Part shown: piece by piece, positions 8,482-16,676 of the stretch
How the letters are laid out: every line of letters begins with the position of its first letter
Position numbering within the stretch: position 1 is the first letter of the stretch
Assembly: GCF_000230555.1 (NCBI RefSeq)
Contig: NC_016078.1
Span: 3,619,001 to 3,683,000 of the forward strand
Source: Pelagibacterium halotolerans B2
GTDB taxonomy: Bacteria > Pseudomonadota > Alphaproteobacteria > Rhizobiales > Devosiaceae
Length of the DNA: 64,000 nucleotides
Reading direction: 5' to 3'
Notes under the pieces: model-generated
The model's input: only the letters and a program-made list of their open reading frames with translations
The model's database searches: none
Told to the model about the DNA's origin: nothing
Position numbers and translations under genes: made by a program

Positions 8482-8503
8482 TATTCGCAATCGATTGCGT
8501 ATA
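8482..8503. promoter_or_regulatory. Second LacI-type operator
   Basis: The core CGCAATCGATTGCG (8486-8499) repeats the centre of the palindrome at 8430-8445, with partly symmetric flanks (tat/ata). The core centres are about 55 bp apart, roughly five helical turns, which would suit DNA looping by a tetramer or two dimers on one face. Confidence 0.65.
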
Positions 8504-8594
8504 GGAGGCCAAATGCATATGCTGAGAAGGTTTCGGAGAGGGTCGGGGATACCTTCTTGCTTGAAGAAGTTCATTCGAGGTAAGTCGGGTCTGA

Positions 8595-9626
8595 ATGAAA
8601 AAACCCACGCTCAAGGATGTCGCAAGGGAAGTCGGCGTGCACGTCTCCTCGGTTTCGCGTGCCCTCGATCCCAATGCGAGAACGCCGCCGGCCGACGAGA
8701 TGATCCTGCGGATCAAGGAAGCGGCGGACCGGCTGGGCTATCGTCCCAACCGCCTTGCAGCGGGATTGCGCACCAAGCGCACCATGACCGTGGGCGTCAT
8801 CATCCCCGACATCACCAATACGCTGTTCCCCCCGATCCTCAGGGGCATCGAGAGCGTGCTCGAGCCGCTCGGCTATGCAGCGATCATTGTCAATACGGAC
8901 GGATTGCCCGAACGCGAGGATCGTCTTCTCGACGTGCTCCAGGAGAGGGGGGTGGACGGCATTATCCACGTTGCCGTGTTACGGCACGACCCCAAGGTCG
9001 CGCAAATGGCCCGGGAGGGCCTGCCACTGGTCACGCTGAATCGCCGGCTCGAGAATTCCGACATCCCCTGCGTCACCAATGACGACGATGCCGGCATCGA
9101 AATGGCGCTGCGGCACCTGATGGATCTGGGGCACGTTCATATCGGCCACGTTGCCGGGCCCACGGTATTTTCCACCGGCAAGCAGCGGCTCGCGGCCTTC
9201 GAGACGGCCAGCCGCAAGCTCGGGATACAAATCGTACCCGCCGCGGTGGTGCCGGCAAGCCGCTACGACGAGACAGAGGGCGCCCGCTGCACCGATCTCG
9301 TGATGCGGGCCAACCCTCGGATAACCGGCATCCTGTGCGCCAACGACCGCTTGGCGCTCGGGGCTTTGGAGGCGCTTTCCCAAAAGGGTCTGTCGTGCCC
9401 CCGGGACGTGTCGGTGACCGGGTTCAATGATATTCCATTTCTTGATCGCATCCCGCCGGGCCTGACGACGGTCAGAACCGAAAAGTTCGAAGCCGGCCAG
9501 ACGGCGGCCCGCCTGCTGCTCGAGATCATCAATGGCGATGGCAATCCGGTTCCACCCGAGACGGTCCTGCCGGTAAAACTGATAATCCGGGGCAGCACGG
9601 GGCCCATTGGGGCAATGGGGGCCTAA
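8595..9626 (+). CDS. LacI-family transcriptional regulator (first of two)
   Basis: A 343-residue LacI/GalR regulator. The N-terminal helix-turn-helix reads TLKDVAREVGVHVSSVSRAL, followed by the hinge helix with RPNRLAAGLRT (about 52-62) and a periplasmic-binding-protein-like effector domain that begins VGVIIPDITNTLFPPILRG. A late VTGFNDIPF segment is typical of the family. The ATG at 8595 has a GAGGTAAG site about ten bases upstream. It diverges from the HIBADH-liv operon and is the obvious candidate to bind the CGCAATCGATTGCG palindromes between them, probably repressing the operon until its inducer is present. The effector is unknown. Confidence 0.92.
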   Translation: MKKPTLKDVAREVGVHVSSVSRALDPNARTPPADEMILRIKEAADRLGYRPNRLAAGLRTKRTMTVGVIIPDITNTLFPPILRGIESVLEPLGYAAIIVNTDGLPEREDRLLDVLQERGVDGIIHVAVLRHDPKVAQMAREGLPLVTLNRRLENSDIPCVTNDDDAGIEMALRHLMDLGHVHIGHVAGPTVFSTGKQRLAAFETASRKLGIQIVPAAVVPASRYDETEGARCTDLVMRANPRITGILCANDRLALGALEALSQKGLSCPRDVSVTGFNDIPFLDRIPPGLTTVRTEKFEAGQTAARLLLEIINGDGNPVPPETVLPVKLIIRGSTGPIGAMGA

Positions 9627-9728
9627 AGATTGCGCGCCCGTGGAAGTCGGACGCCGTCTTTTCCTTGATCTTGTGCGCCAGGGCTGCCAACCCTTGGGGC
9701 GAATAGACCGCTCCATGGAACGACAAAT

Positions 9729-10235
9729 ATGCCCCCCTCTGCCCAGACCCAGCTCGCCATCTTCGATCGCCTTGCCAATGTGCTGGCCAATGACGACAGG
9801 CCGGCCCTCTATCGCGCCGCCGATACGGCGCTTGCCGAACTTGTCGGGCACAAACTGTTCACGCTCCTCCTTGTGTTGCCTGGCGGCAAAGAGGTGCAAC
9901 GGTTCTGGAGCACCAACGAGACGGCCTATCCGCTCTCGGGACGCAAGCCCATGGGGGATACGCCCTGGGGCGATCTGGTTATCAAGCGGCACCAGCCATT
10001 TCTCGGGCGCGACATGGACGCTATCCGCTGGGCGTTTTTCGACCATGAACTGATCGCTTCGCTGGGATTGGGCTCGGCCATCAACGTGCCGATCATCAGT
10101 GCAAAAACGCTGCTCGGCACCATCGCCATTCTCGATGCCGAGCATCATTACGACGAGGAAAAACTCGCCATCGCCCTGCGCGTTGCCCCTTATCTCATCG
10201 ATGCGTTCAGAAGCGAGATTGCCGAGCTGGGCTAG
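9729..10235 (+). CDS. GAF-domain protein
   Basis: A 168-residue protein made almost entirely of one GAF domain: ALAELVGHKLFTLLLVL near residue 35, then SLGLGSAINVPIISAKTLLGTIAILDAEHHY around 110-140. Stand-alone GAF proteins bind small molecules or sense redox state or free methionine sulfoxide; no motif here fixes the ligand. It follows the LacI gene by 102 bp on the same strand. Its TAG stop coincides with the left CTAG end of a dispersed repeat (10232-10337). Confidence 0.75.
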   Translation: MPPSAQTQLAIFDRLANVLANDDRPALYRAADTALAELVGHKLFTLLLVLPGGKEVQRFWSTNETAYPLSGRKPMGDTPWGDLVIKRHQPFLGRDMDAIRWAFFDHELIASLGLGSAINVPIISAKTLLGTIAILDAEHHYDEEKLAIALRVAPYLIDAFRSEIAELG

Positions 10236-10337
10236 AGCGCGTCCAGCAAAAGTGGAAACGGTTTTGCGGTTCGGACGCGCGACGAAACAACAACTTAGAG
10301 GATTTTCGCGATTCGAAGAAAAGCGGAAATGCTCTAG
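10232..10337. repeat. CTAG-bounded extragenic repeat, copy A
   Basis: A 106-bp element bounded by CTAGAGC and GCTCTAG. Inner structure: GCGCGTCC pairs with GGACGCGC, and inside it GCAAAA pairs with TTTTGC. It fills the space between two convergent genes, and both TAG stops (GAF gene on plus, lrgB on minus) are its end bases. It is the most diverged of the full-length copies, sharing mainly the first 60 bp with the others. Confidence 0.75.
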
Positions 10338-11035
10338 GAAAACAGCCAGCCGGCAAGGACAGCGGTTGCGATACCGTTGAGAGCCATGGCCAGCCCGGAA
10401 AACGTGCCGGCCAGCGGATCGACCTGAAAGGCGCGGGCCGTGCCGATGCCATGGGCGCTCAGCCCGGCGGCAAAGCCGCGCGCCGCGTAATCCTTGATCC
10501 TCATGGCGTTCATCAGTGGGGTGACGATGATTGCGCCGATGATTCCGGTGACGATCACGAGCACCGCAACCAGAGAGCCATTGGCGCCGACCTGCTCGGC
10601 AATGCCCACGGCAATCCCCGCCGTGGCCGATTTGGGAACGAGCGCCAGTTGCAGCGTCTCGGGCATCCCGAACGCCTTGGCGATCGCAACGGCGGAAAAC
10701 ATTGCAAACGGTGCCCCGACGAGAAGCGCGGCGAGGATGGGAACGGCCAGCTCCCGCACTCGCGCACGGTTCCGCCAGAGCGGAATGGCCAGCGCCACCG
10801 TTGCCGGTCCCAAAATAAAATGGATGAATTGGGCGCCGGCGAAATACTCAGTGTACGCGGTATCGGTCAGATGCAGGATCGCGACGAGGACACCGACCGA
10901 GATCAGCACGGGATTGACCAGCGGATGATTGCCGCTGGCTTTGGCGAGGTGACTGGCAAGAAGGAACACCCCGATGGTCAGTGTCAGCCAGAACAGCGGG
11001 CTGGCGGCAAGAAACACCCAGAGCCCGTCACTCAT
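10334..11035 (-). CDS. lrgB: LrgB/CidB-family membrane protein
   Basis: A 233-residue protein with about seven membrane segments, matching LrgB/YohK in length. Typical features are the HPLVNPVLIS segment (about 37-46), PALVPKSATAGIAVGIAEQ-like sequence around 140, and a late LSAHGIGTARAF motif (about 193-204). LrgAB/CidAB pairs were first described as holin/antiholin-like modulators of murein hydrolase activity; bacterial and plastid relatives were later linked to transport of small carboxylates such as pyruvate or glycolate. Its start overlaps lrgA by eight bases. As the last gene of a peptide/amide uptake operon, export or uptake of a small acid product fits better than lysis; this is inference. 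Confidence 0.88.
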   Translation of the reverse strand: MSDGLWVFLAASPLFWLTLTIGVFLLASHLAKASGNHPLVNPVLISVGVLVAILHLTDTAYTEYFAGAQFIHFILGPATVALAIPLWRNRARVRELAVPILAALLVGAPFAMFSAVAIAKAFGMPETLQLALVPKSATAGIAVGIAEQVGANGSLVAVLVIVTGIIGAIIVTPLMNAMRIKDYAARGFAAGLSAHGIGTARAFQVDPLAGTFSGLAMALNGIATAVLAGWLFS

Positions 11036-11405
11036 CGCCGCGCGCTCCCGTCAGGCGCCGGGTGATAATGAACACCCAGACGGTAACCACCAAGGTCAAA
11101 GCGCTCGAGAGGATCAAAACGAGCGCCAGTGCCGGGCCATTGGCAGCGACAAGATCGAAATGCTGTGAAATCCCCACTCCGGCCGGCACGAAAAACAGGC
11201 CAAGCCAGCCGAGCAAACTATCGGCAGCGGTCTCGATCTGTCCGCCTGTGCCGCGTTCGCCCTTGGGCAGATAGCGAGCGATGGGCATCACCGCCAGCAA
11301 GAGGACAATGCCGATCACTGGCCCGGGAACTGGCAGCGCAAACGCTCTCGCGATAATGTCTCCGGCCAGTTGGCAGGCGAGAAGAACGAAAAGCCCCAAC
11401 AGCAT
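11028..11405 (-). CDS. lrgA: LrgA/CidA-family membrane protein
   Basis: A 125-residue protein with four membrane segments and the LrgA signature region LPVPGPVIGIVLLLAVM (about 24-40). It is partnered with LrgB, whose start lies inside this gene, so the two are translated together. It begins six bases after the amidohydrolase stop and is part of the same long minus-strand operon that starts with the GntR or binding-protein gene near 20.5-21.5 kb. Confidence 0.88.
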   Translation of the reverse strand: MLLGLFVLLACQLAGDIIARAFALPVPGPVIGIVLLLAVMPIARYLPKGERGTGGQIETAADSLLGWLGLFFVPAGVGISQHFDLVAANGPALALVLILSSALTLVVTVWVFIITRRLTGARGDE

Positions 11406-11411
11406 GAATGG

Positions 11412-12647
11412 CTAGACCAGCGCCGATTTGTGCAGGCGGCCACGCGCCATGATCAAAGGCATATGCGCGCCGTCACCCCCGAGCAGGGAGATATCGGCGA
11501 GCGGGTCGCCATCGATAACGATCATGTCGGCGGAGGCCCCCTTTACGATCTCGCCCGCTTCACCTTCGAGCCGGCAGAGTTTCGCGCCGATCGTTGTCGC
11601 CGAGCGGATGATTTCGGCGGGCGAGAGCACCTTGGCCAGAAGCTCGAATTCCATGCAGTGATATTTGCGCAATTGTCCCAAAAGGTCGGACCCGAACGCC
11701 ATGGGCAAACCGGCCTCGGCCATGACTTCGAGCGATTTCAAACCGCCATTGCGCACGACGTCGATCTTTTCGAACTCGGCGGCGCCCAGCCCCAATTGCT
11801 TGCCCTCAATGGCCAGCGCCTCATAGGCGACAAGGGTCGGCACCGCGATACAGCCCGCTTCCGCCGCCATACTGGCGGTCTCCGGTTCGATCAGATTGCA
11901 ATGTTCGAGCGAATGGACGCCCAGTTCCACGCAGCGGCGGATCGCCTTGTCGGTATAAAGGTGGGCCGAAACGTAAAGCCCGGCGTTTTCGGCCTCCTCG
12001 ACCATCGCGGCGATCTCGTCGCGCGAATACTGGATCGAATGGATGGGATCGTTTGGGGAGGACACCCCACCATTGGCCATCACCTTGATGAAATGGGCCC
12101 CCTCCTTGATCAGCGTGCGGCAGGCGGCGCGGACATTGTCCACCCCATCCACGATCAGCCCCATCGAGCCGACGCGGTCGGAAAACAGGCCCGGGCGATC
12201 GTCGGTGCGCTGGCGCAGATCCGCATGCCCGCCGGTCGTCGTCAGCCCCTTGCCGCAGATGACGAGACGCGGCCCGTCGATCAGCCCATCCTCGACCCCG
12301 CGCACCAGCCCGATATCGGCGCCGCCCAGATCACGCAGGGTAGTAAAGCCGCGCGAAAGCGCTTCGGTCATCACCCACGCTGCGCGCAGCGCCCCCAGCG
12401 AGGCGGGCGCGATCATATTGCCCCACAGATCGAGCGTTTCAGCCACCACATGCACATGGCAATCGATAAGCCCGGGCATCAGCGTGCGGCCATCGAGAGC
12501 GATGGTCTGCGTGCCCTCGGGTAGGGTGATGCCGGGGCCGATTTCGGCGATGCGATCGCCCGTAACGAGCACATCGAGTCCGTCTTTCAAAGTCCCCTCG
12601 CGGGGATCGAGAAGTTTGCCGCCGGTGAACAGATAGCTTGTGGTCAT
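11412..12647 (-). CDS. Metal-dependent amidohydrolase (imidazolonepropionase/Xaa-Pro dipeptidase-like)
   Basis: A 411-residue TIM-barrel amidohydrolase. All classical ligands are visible: HVH at 64-66 in IDCHVHVVAE, a lysine at 188 in AHFIKVMANGG that is probably carboxylated, His229 in VSAHLY, His249 in HSLEHC and Asp321 in FGSDLLG. This K-H-H-D set matches the binuclear group that includes imidazolonepropionase relatives and the aminoacyl-proline or arginine carboxypeptidases. It is cytoplasmic, with no signal peptide. It lies between the DppF gene (nine-base gap) and lrgA (six-base gap), so it probably acts on the imported peptide or cyclic amide. The exact substrate is not readable from sequence. 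Confidence 0.88.
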   Translation of the reverse strand: MTTSYLFTGGKLLDPREGTLKDGLDVLVTGDRIAEIGPGITLPEGTQTIALDGRTLMPGLIDCHVHVVAETLDLWGNMIAPASLGALRAAWVMTEALSRGFTTLRDLGGADIGLVRGVEDGLIDGPRLVICGKGLTTTGGHADLRQRTDDRPGLFSDRVGSMGLIVDGVDNVRAACRTLIKEGAHFIKVMANGGVSSPNDPIHSIQYSRDEIAAMVEEAENAGLYVSAHLYTDKAIRRCVELGVHSLEHCNLIEPETASMAAEAGCIAVPTLVAYEALAIEGKQLGLGAAEFEKIDVVRNGGLKSLEVMAEAGLPMAFGSDLLGQLRKYHCMEFELLAKVLSPAEIIRSATTIGAKLCRLEGEAGEIVKGASADMIVIDGDPLADISLLGGDGAHMPLIMARGRLHKSALV

Positions 12648-12656
12648 GGGGCGATC

Positions 12657-13631
12657 CTATCGGTGGTGGCAGGCCACGAGCTGCCCGTCAACGCGCGGGG
12701 TCAGTTCGGGGTCGTGTTTGCGGCAGATCTCGCTGGCCAGCGGACAGCGGGTGTGGAATGCGCAACCCGATGGCTTGTTGGTGGCGCTGGGAATATCGTC
12801 ATTGGACGCCGAAAATGTGTGCCTGGCCCGCGGATCGAGCGAAGGGGCGGAGCCCATCAGCAATTCAGTATAGGGATGGCGCGGCGCTGCAAAGATGGTC
12901 TTCTTGTCGGCAATTTCGACAATCTTGCCCAGATACATCACCGCAACGCGGTGCGAGATGTGTTCGACAACGCCAAGATCGTGGGAGACCGAGAGGTAGG
13001 ACACCCCCAGATCGTTCTGCAGATCGGCGAGCAAATTGAGAATCTGCGCTTGCACCGAAACGTCGAGCGCCGAAACCGGCTCGTCGCACACGATGATATC
13101 GGGCTTGAGCGCCAGGGCGCGGGCGATGCCGATGCGTTGGCGCTGACCGCCGGAAAACTGGTGCGGGTAATTGTCTGCCTGATCGGGGCGCAGCCCGACC
13201 CGGTCCATCAGGCTGGCCACTTCCGCTTCGCGCTCGGCGCGCGTTCCGACATTGTGGATGTCGAGCGGCGCCCCGATGATGTCCTTGACCTTCTGACGCG
13301 GGTTGAGCGAGGAGAACGGATCCTGAAAGACGATCTGCATGCGCCGGCGGTAATCCTTGAGCGCGCTGGCATTGAAGCTCGTGATCTCCTGATCGTCGAA
13401 CCGCACGCGGCCGCCGGTCGGCTTGACCAGCCCCATCAGTGCCAGCCCGGTGGTCGATTTCCCGCACCCGCTTTCGCCCACCAGCGAGAGGGTTTCACCG
13501 CGTCCGAGGGTAAAACTCACCCCGTCAACGGCCTTGACCGCACCGACCTGACGCTTGAACACGCCGGCCCGGATAGGGAAATGGACTTCGAGATTATCGA
13601 CGGCCAGAAGAGGGGCGGTTTCAGGCGGCAT
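12657..13631 (-). CDS. Dipeptide/oligopeptide-type ABC importer ATPase (DppF/OppF-like)
   Basis: A 324-residue ATPase with Walker A GESGCGKST (about 55), Q-loop VFQDPFSSLNPR, signature FSGGQRQRIGIARAL and Walker B IIVCDEPVSALD. The C-terminal cysteine-rich tail with CAFHTRCPLASEIC is typical of Dpp/Opp ATPases and may hold an Fe-S cluster, as shown for some members. Two ATGs are possible, 13637 and 13631; the second has better spacing from GGGAG and is used here. It overlaps the dppD-like gene by eleven bases. Confidence 0.92.
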   Translation of the reverse strand: MPPETAPLLAVDNLEVHFPIRAGVFKRQVGAVKAVDGVSFTLGRGETLSLVGESGCGKSTTGLALMGLVKPTGGRVRFDDQEITSFNASALKDYRRRMQIVFQDPFSSLNPRQKVKDIIGAPLDIHNVGTRAEREAEVASLMDRVGLRPDQADNYPHQFSGGQRQRIGIARALALKPDIIVCDEPVSALDVSVQAQILNLLADLQNDLGVSYLSVSHDLGVVEHISHRVAVMYLGKIVEIADKKTIFAAPRHPYTELLMGSAPSLDPRARHTFSASNDDIPSATNKPSGCAFHTRCPLASEICRKHDPELTPRVDGQLVACHHR

Positions 13632-14622
13632 CGTCATGCTCCCAGCAGGCGGCCATGTGGCCGGGGGATTTTTCAACAAGGGGCGGACGCTCTTCAAGGC
13701 ATCGTTTTGAAGCGCCCGGACAGCGCGGCGCAAAGGCACAGCCCTTGGGCAGGTCCCAGAGCGGAGGCACGGTGCCGGCAATATCGGTCAGCCGCCCGCC
13801 TTCGGCCAGACCCGAGCGCGGAACCGCGCCCATCAGGCCCTTGGTGTAAGGATGGATCGGATTGTCGAAAAGGTCATAGACGCTGGCTTCTTCCACCCGG
13901 CGCCCCGCATACATGACGATCACCCGGTCAGCCACTTCCGCCACAACGCCGAGATCGTGGGTAATCAGGATCTGGGCTGTGCCCAGCCGGTGCTGCAGCT
14001 CGGAAATCAATCCGAGAATTTGCGCCTGGATGGTCACGTCCAGAGCCGTCGTCGGCTCGTCGGCGATGATGATTTTCGGCTCGCACGCCAGAGCCAGCGC
14101 AATCATAGCGCGCTGGCGCATGCCGCCGGAAAGCTCGTGGGGGTATTGCCGCGCCCGGCGCTCGGGGTCTGGCATTTGCACCATCTGCAGCGCTTCGATG
14201 GCCCGCCTGAACGCCTGGCGATGGGAAACCTTGCGATGCTGGCGCACCGATTCGGCGATCTGTTCGCCCACTGTGAGCACAGGGTTAAGCGCGGTCAGCG
14301 GCTCCTGGAAGATCATGGCGATTTCTTCGCCGCGAAAATCCTCGACCTTGCGTTGATCGAAGGCCAGGAAATCCTTGCCCGCGATATCGATGGCGCCGCC
14401 CGTGACGCGCGCCGCCTCGGGCAGAAGACGCATCAGGGCCAGTGCGGTCATCGACTTTCCGCACCCGCTTTCGCCAACGATGCAAAGTGTTTCCCCCGGC
14501 GCGACAGACAGGCTCATGTCCTGGACGACGGGAAACGACCCGCGATCGCCGCGGATTTCGATATCGAGATCGCTGACCGCGATGGCCGGCGTCTGGTCTG
14601 GCTTTTCGGCGAATGCGCTCAT
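13621..14622 (-). CDS. Dipeptide/oligopeptide-type ABC importer ATPase (DppD/OppD-like)
   Basis: A 333-residue ATPase with Walker A GESGCGKS, Q-loop IFQEPLTALNPV, signature ELSGGMRQRAMIA and Walker B IIIADEPTTALDV. The C-terminus has CAFAPRCPGASKRC, the cysteine-rich Opp/Dpp tail. The ATG at 14622 (MSAFAEK) lies nine bases after AGAGG and is preferred to an ATG three codons earlier that overlaps that site. It pairs with the next ATPase to drive the DppB/DppC channel encoded upstream, from which it is separated by the M14 gene and a dispersed repeat. Confidence 0.92.
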   Translation of the reverse strand: MSAFAEKPDQTPAIAVSDLDIEIRGDRGSFPVVQDMSLSVAPGETLCIVGESGCGKSMTALALMRLLPEAARVTGGAIDIAGKDFLAFDQRKVEDFRGEEIAMIFQEPLTALNPVLTVGEQIAESVRQHRKVSHRQAFRRAIEALQMVQMPDPERRARQYPHELSGGMRQRAMIALALACEPKIIIADEPTTALDVTIQAQILGLISELQHRLGTAQILITHDLGVVAEVADRVIVMYAGRRVEEASVYDLFDNPIHPYTKGLMGAVPRSGLAEGGRLTDIAGTVPPLWDLPKGCAFAPRCPGASKRCLEERPPLVEKSPGHMAACWEHDDAA

Positions 14623-14751
14623 CGCAATCATCCTCTTTGAATGGGGCCGCCCGGCCTAAATCTGGCAACCGGCCGGGCGGGCCGGATCATTTTGCAGTTT
14701 GATTGAAACGGCGAAATGATCCGGGTTCCTGTCTCGTCGCGCTTCCGAACG

Positions 14752-14859
14752 CTTAGAGCCGTTCAGGATTTGATTGAATCAAATCCTTGGCTCTAAGCCT
14801 TTGTTTTATCGCGTGTCCGAACCGCAAAACCGTTTCCACTTTTGCTGGACACGCTCTAG
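14752..14859. repeat. CTAG-bounded extragenic repeat, copy B
   Basis: A copy of about 106 bp in the reverse orientation, between the M14 gene and the dppD-like gene. Read on the minus strand it matches the copy at 42771-42877 base for base up to the last few positions. It contains two hairpins: GCGTGTCC with GGACACGC around a GCAAAA/TTTTGC stem, and GCTTAGAGCC with GGCTCTAAGC enclosing an 11-bp stem of AGGATTTGATT. Bases 14716-14750 look like a fragment of another copy. Its right CTAG contains the M14 gene's stop codon. Confidence 0.8.
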
Positions 14860-15800
14860 TCGGTCGCGCCGTCCAGATTGCCCACCATGAACCCGTAATC
14901 GCCGCTTTCGACGACGTTGCGGGTCAGGTGCTGCATGATCATCACGCCGTTTTCGAACGGGGTCTGAATTTCTTCGAGCGTTTCGAACGTATAGGGGCTC
15001 ACAACCCGTCCCAGAAGCTGACCGCCCTTGATGATTTCGCCATTGGCGGGGCACAGCGGCTCGAGAAGGCCACCCTGGGTGGGCCGGATGCCGGCCAGTT
15101 CGTTGCAGACGATCTGCTTGGGGTTGGGCGCCACATCGCCGGGGATCATGCCGCGCACGCGCAGCATGTTGAGCACGCCATTGACCGTCCGCTCGATATA
15201 GGGGGTCTGATCGACGATGCCGCCGCCCAGTTCCACCACGACGCTGGGGATCCCGCGCTCCTCGATGGTCACCGCCTTGGATGTGCCGGCAAAGACGGTG
15301 CCCTGCTTGTCGGGAACCGGGCGATAGAGAACGGTTGAGCCGAAGGCGCGCGACAGCTCTTCATCGTTCCAGATATAGACGTAATCGACGGTGGGGCGAT
15401 CTGTGCCCGAATGCAGATCGATATGGATATCGATCTTGCGCAGGAACTCGTCGGAAATTGCCAGGGCGAGCTGCTGGCTGTAGGTGCCGCTGGGCGAGCC
15501 GGGAAATTGTCGGTTGAGATCGACCTTGTCGTGGGTCGCAAAGCGCTGGTTGACCGCGAACGCGGAGGGGTTGGCAACCGGCAGCAACACGATGCGGCCC
15601 GAAAGCGGGGTATCCTTCAAAAGACGGAACAATTCGAGGATGGCCTGGGTGCCGGTGTTCTCATTGCCATGGATCGAGGCGGAGATGCCAACCGTCGGTC
15701 CGTCCGTTTCGCCCACAAGTTCATGCATGAGCAGAACGGCATCCGAGCCGTCGGCAAGCGTTGTGAACTTGTGGCGAATGGGGTTGATGGATTTGACCAT
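14856..15800 (-). CDS. Succinylglutamate desuccinylase/aspartoacylase-family (M14) deacylase
   Basis: A 314-residue zinc carboxypeptidase-fold deacylase of the AstE/AspA group. Zinc ligands are His44 and Glu47 in ASIHGNEN and His130 in HIDLHSGTD; the general base is probably Glu190 in VVVELGGG, and DLNRQFPG (93-100) is the substrate-arginine motif. The family removes acyl groups from amino acids: N-succinylglutamate, N-acetylaspartate, and N-acetyl-diaminobutyrate in ectoine breakdown (DoeB). It sits between dppC and dppD next to a creatinase-like M24 gene, so a two-step amide-opening and deacylation route is plausible. The start is the ATG at 15800 with AAAAGGA ten bases upstream. Its stop codon is part of a repeat end. 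Confidence 0.88.
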   Translation of the reverse strand: MVKSINPIRHKFTTLADGSDAVLLMHELVGETDGPTVGISASIHGNENTGTQAILELFRLLKDTPLSGRIVLLPVANPSAFAVNQRFATHDKVDLNRQFPGSPSGTYSQQLALAISDEFLRKIDIHIDLHSGTDRPTVDYVYIWNDEELSRAFGSTVLYRPVPDKQGTVFAGTSKAVTIEERGIPSVVVELGGGIVDQTPYIERTVNGVLNMLRVRGMIPGDVAPNPKQIVCNELAGIRPTQGGLLEPLCPANGEIIKGGQLLGRVVSPYTFETLEEIQTPFENGVMIMQHLTRNVVESGDYGFMVGNLDGATD

Positions 15801-15825
15801 TCTTGTGGTGTCCTTTTAATCGCGT

Positions 15826-16671
15826 CTATTTGGACTTGCCGCCGCTGCGCGAAAGCTGGCGGGGGTCTAATATGTCCCTGAGGCCATCGCCCAGGAGATT
15901 GAAGCCGAGCACGGTGATCATGATCGTCGCGCCCGAAATGATGGAAAGCCAGGGCTCGTCGCGGATGAACCGGGTGCCATAGGCCAGCGTCCAGCCCCAG
16001 GTCGGGGTGGGGGGCGGAAGGCCGAAACCGAGGAAACTCAGGGCCGATTCCGAAATGATCGCCGTGCCCAGGCCCAGCGAGGCCAGAACGATGATCGGGC
16101 CGAACGCATTGGGAAGCACCTCGCGGAACAGGATGCGGACCGGATTGGCGCCCAGCGCCCGTGCCGCCTGCACGTAATTCTGCTCGCGCAGCACGAGCGT
16201 TGTGGCCCGCACCACGCGGGCATATTCGGTCCAGGTGACGATGATGATGGCGAACGAGATGTTGGTGATGCCCGGTCCCATCACGGCAACGATGGCCAGC
16301 GCCAGAACCAGCGGCGGGAACCCCAGGAAGATGTCGGTTATCCGCATCAGAAGCTGGTCGACCCAGCCCCCGAAATAGCCCGAGACCAGTCCGACAACGG
16401 TGCCGACCACGGCCGCGCAGGCCACCGAGATGATGGCGATCGAGAGCGAGACGCGCGCGCCATAGACCAGACGCGACCACAGATCACGCCCGAAATTGTC
16501 GGTGCCCAGAATGTGGCCCGGTGTCGGCCAGGCAAAGCGGTTGATCATGTCCATCTGTTCCACCCCGTGCGTTGCGACAAACGGCGCAAAGATGGCGCAG
16601 AAGATGATGGCGAGCGAAATCAGCGCGCCGACGACAAGGGATGTGTTTTTGAAAGCCTTTGGGATGCGCAT
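15826..16671 (-). CDS. Dipeptide-type ABC importer permease (DppC-like)
   Basis: A 281-residue permease with an N-terminal membrane segment, the DppC-typical HILGTDNFGRDLWSRLVYGA (about 55-74), and a binding-protein-dependent transport domain. The EAA-like coupling loop is ARALGANPVRILFREVLPNA, and the protein ends with the LGDGLRDILDPR motif of the family. The ATG at 16671 follows the DppB stop by five bases. It forms the membrane channel with DppB for di- or oligopeptides, or related amides, nickel complexes or glutathione in relatives. Confidence 0.93.
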   Translation of the reverse strand: MRIPKAFKNTSLVVGALISLAIIFCAIFAPFVATHGVEQMDMINRFAWPTPGHILGTDNFGRDLWSRLVYGARVSLSIAIISVACAAVVGTVVGLVSGYFGGWVDQLLMRITDIFLGFPPLVLALAIVAVMGPGITNISFAIIIVTWTEYARVVRATTLVLREQNYVQAARALGANPVRILFREVLPNAFGPIIVLASLGLGTAIISESALSFLGFGLPPPTPTWGWTLAYGTRFIRDEPWLSIISGATIMITVLGFNLLGDGLRDILDPRQLSRSGGKSK

Positions 16672-16676
16672 GGGTC

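Larger units (their letters stand above)
8262..8594. promoter_or_regulatory. Divergent control region between the HIBADH-liv operon and lacI
   Basis: This 333-bp gap holds no credible gene. It carries one 36-bp palindrome (8420-8455), a second 14-bp core palindrome (8486-8499) and a degenerate third site (8408-8421), all built on CGCAATCGATTGCG. The positions suit repression of both divergent units by the neighbouring LacI-family protein. A Shine-Dalgarno-like GAGGTAAG near 8577 serves the lacI gene. I could not assign -35/-10 elements with confidence. Confidence 0.65.
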
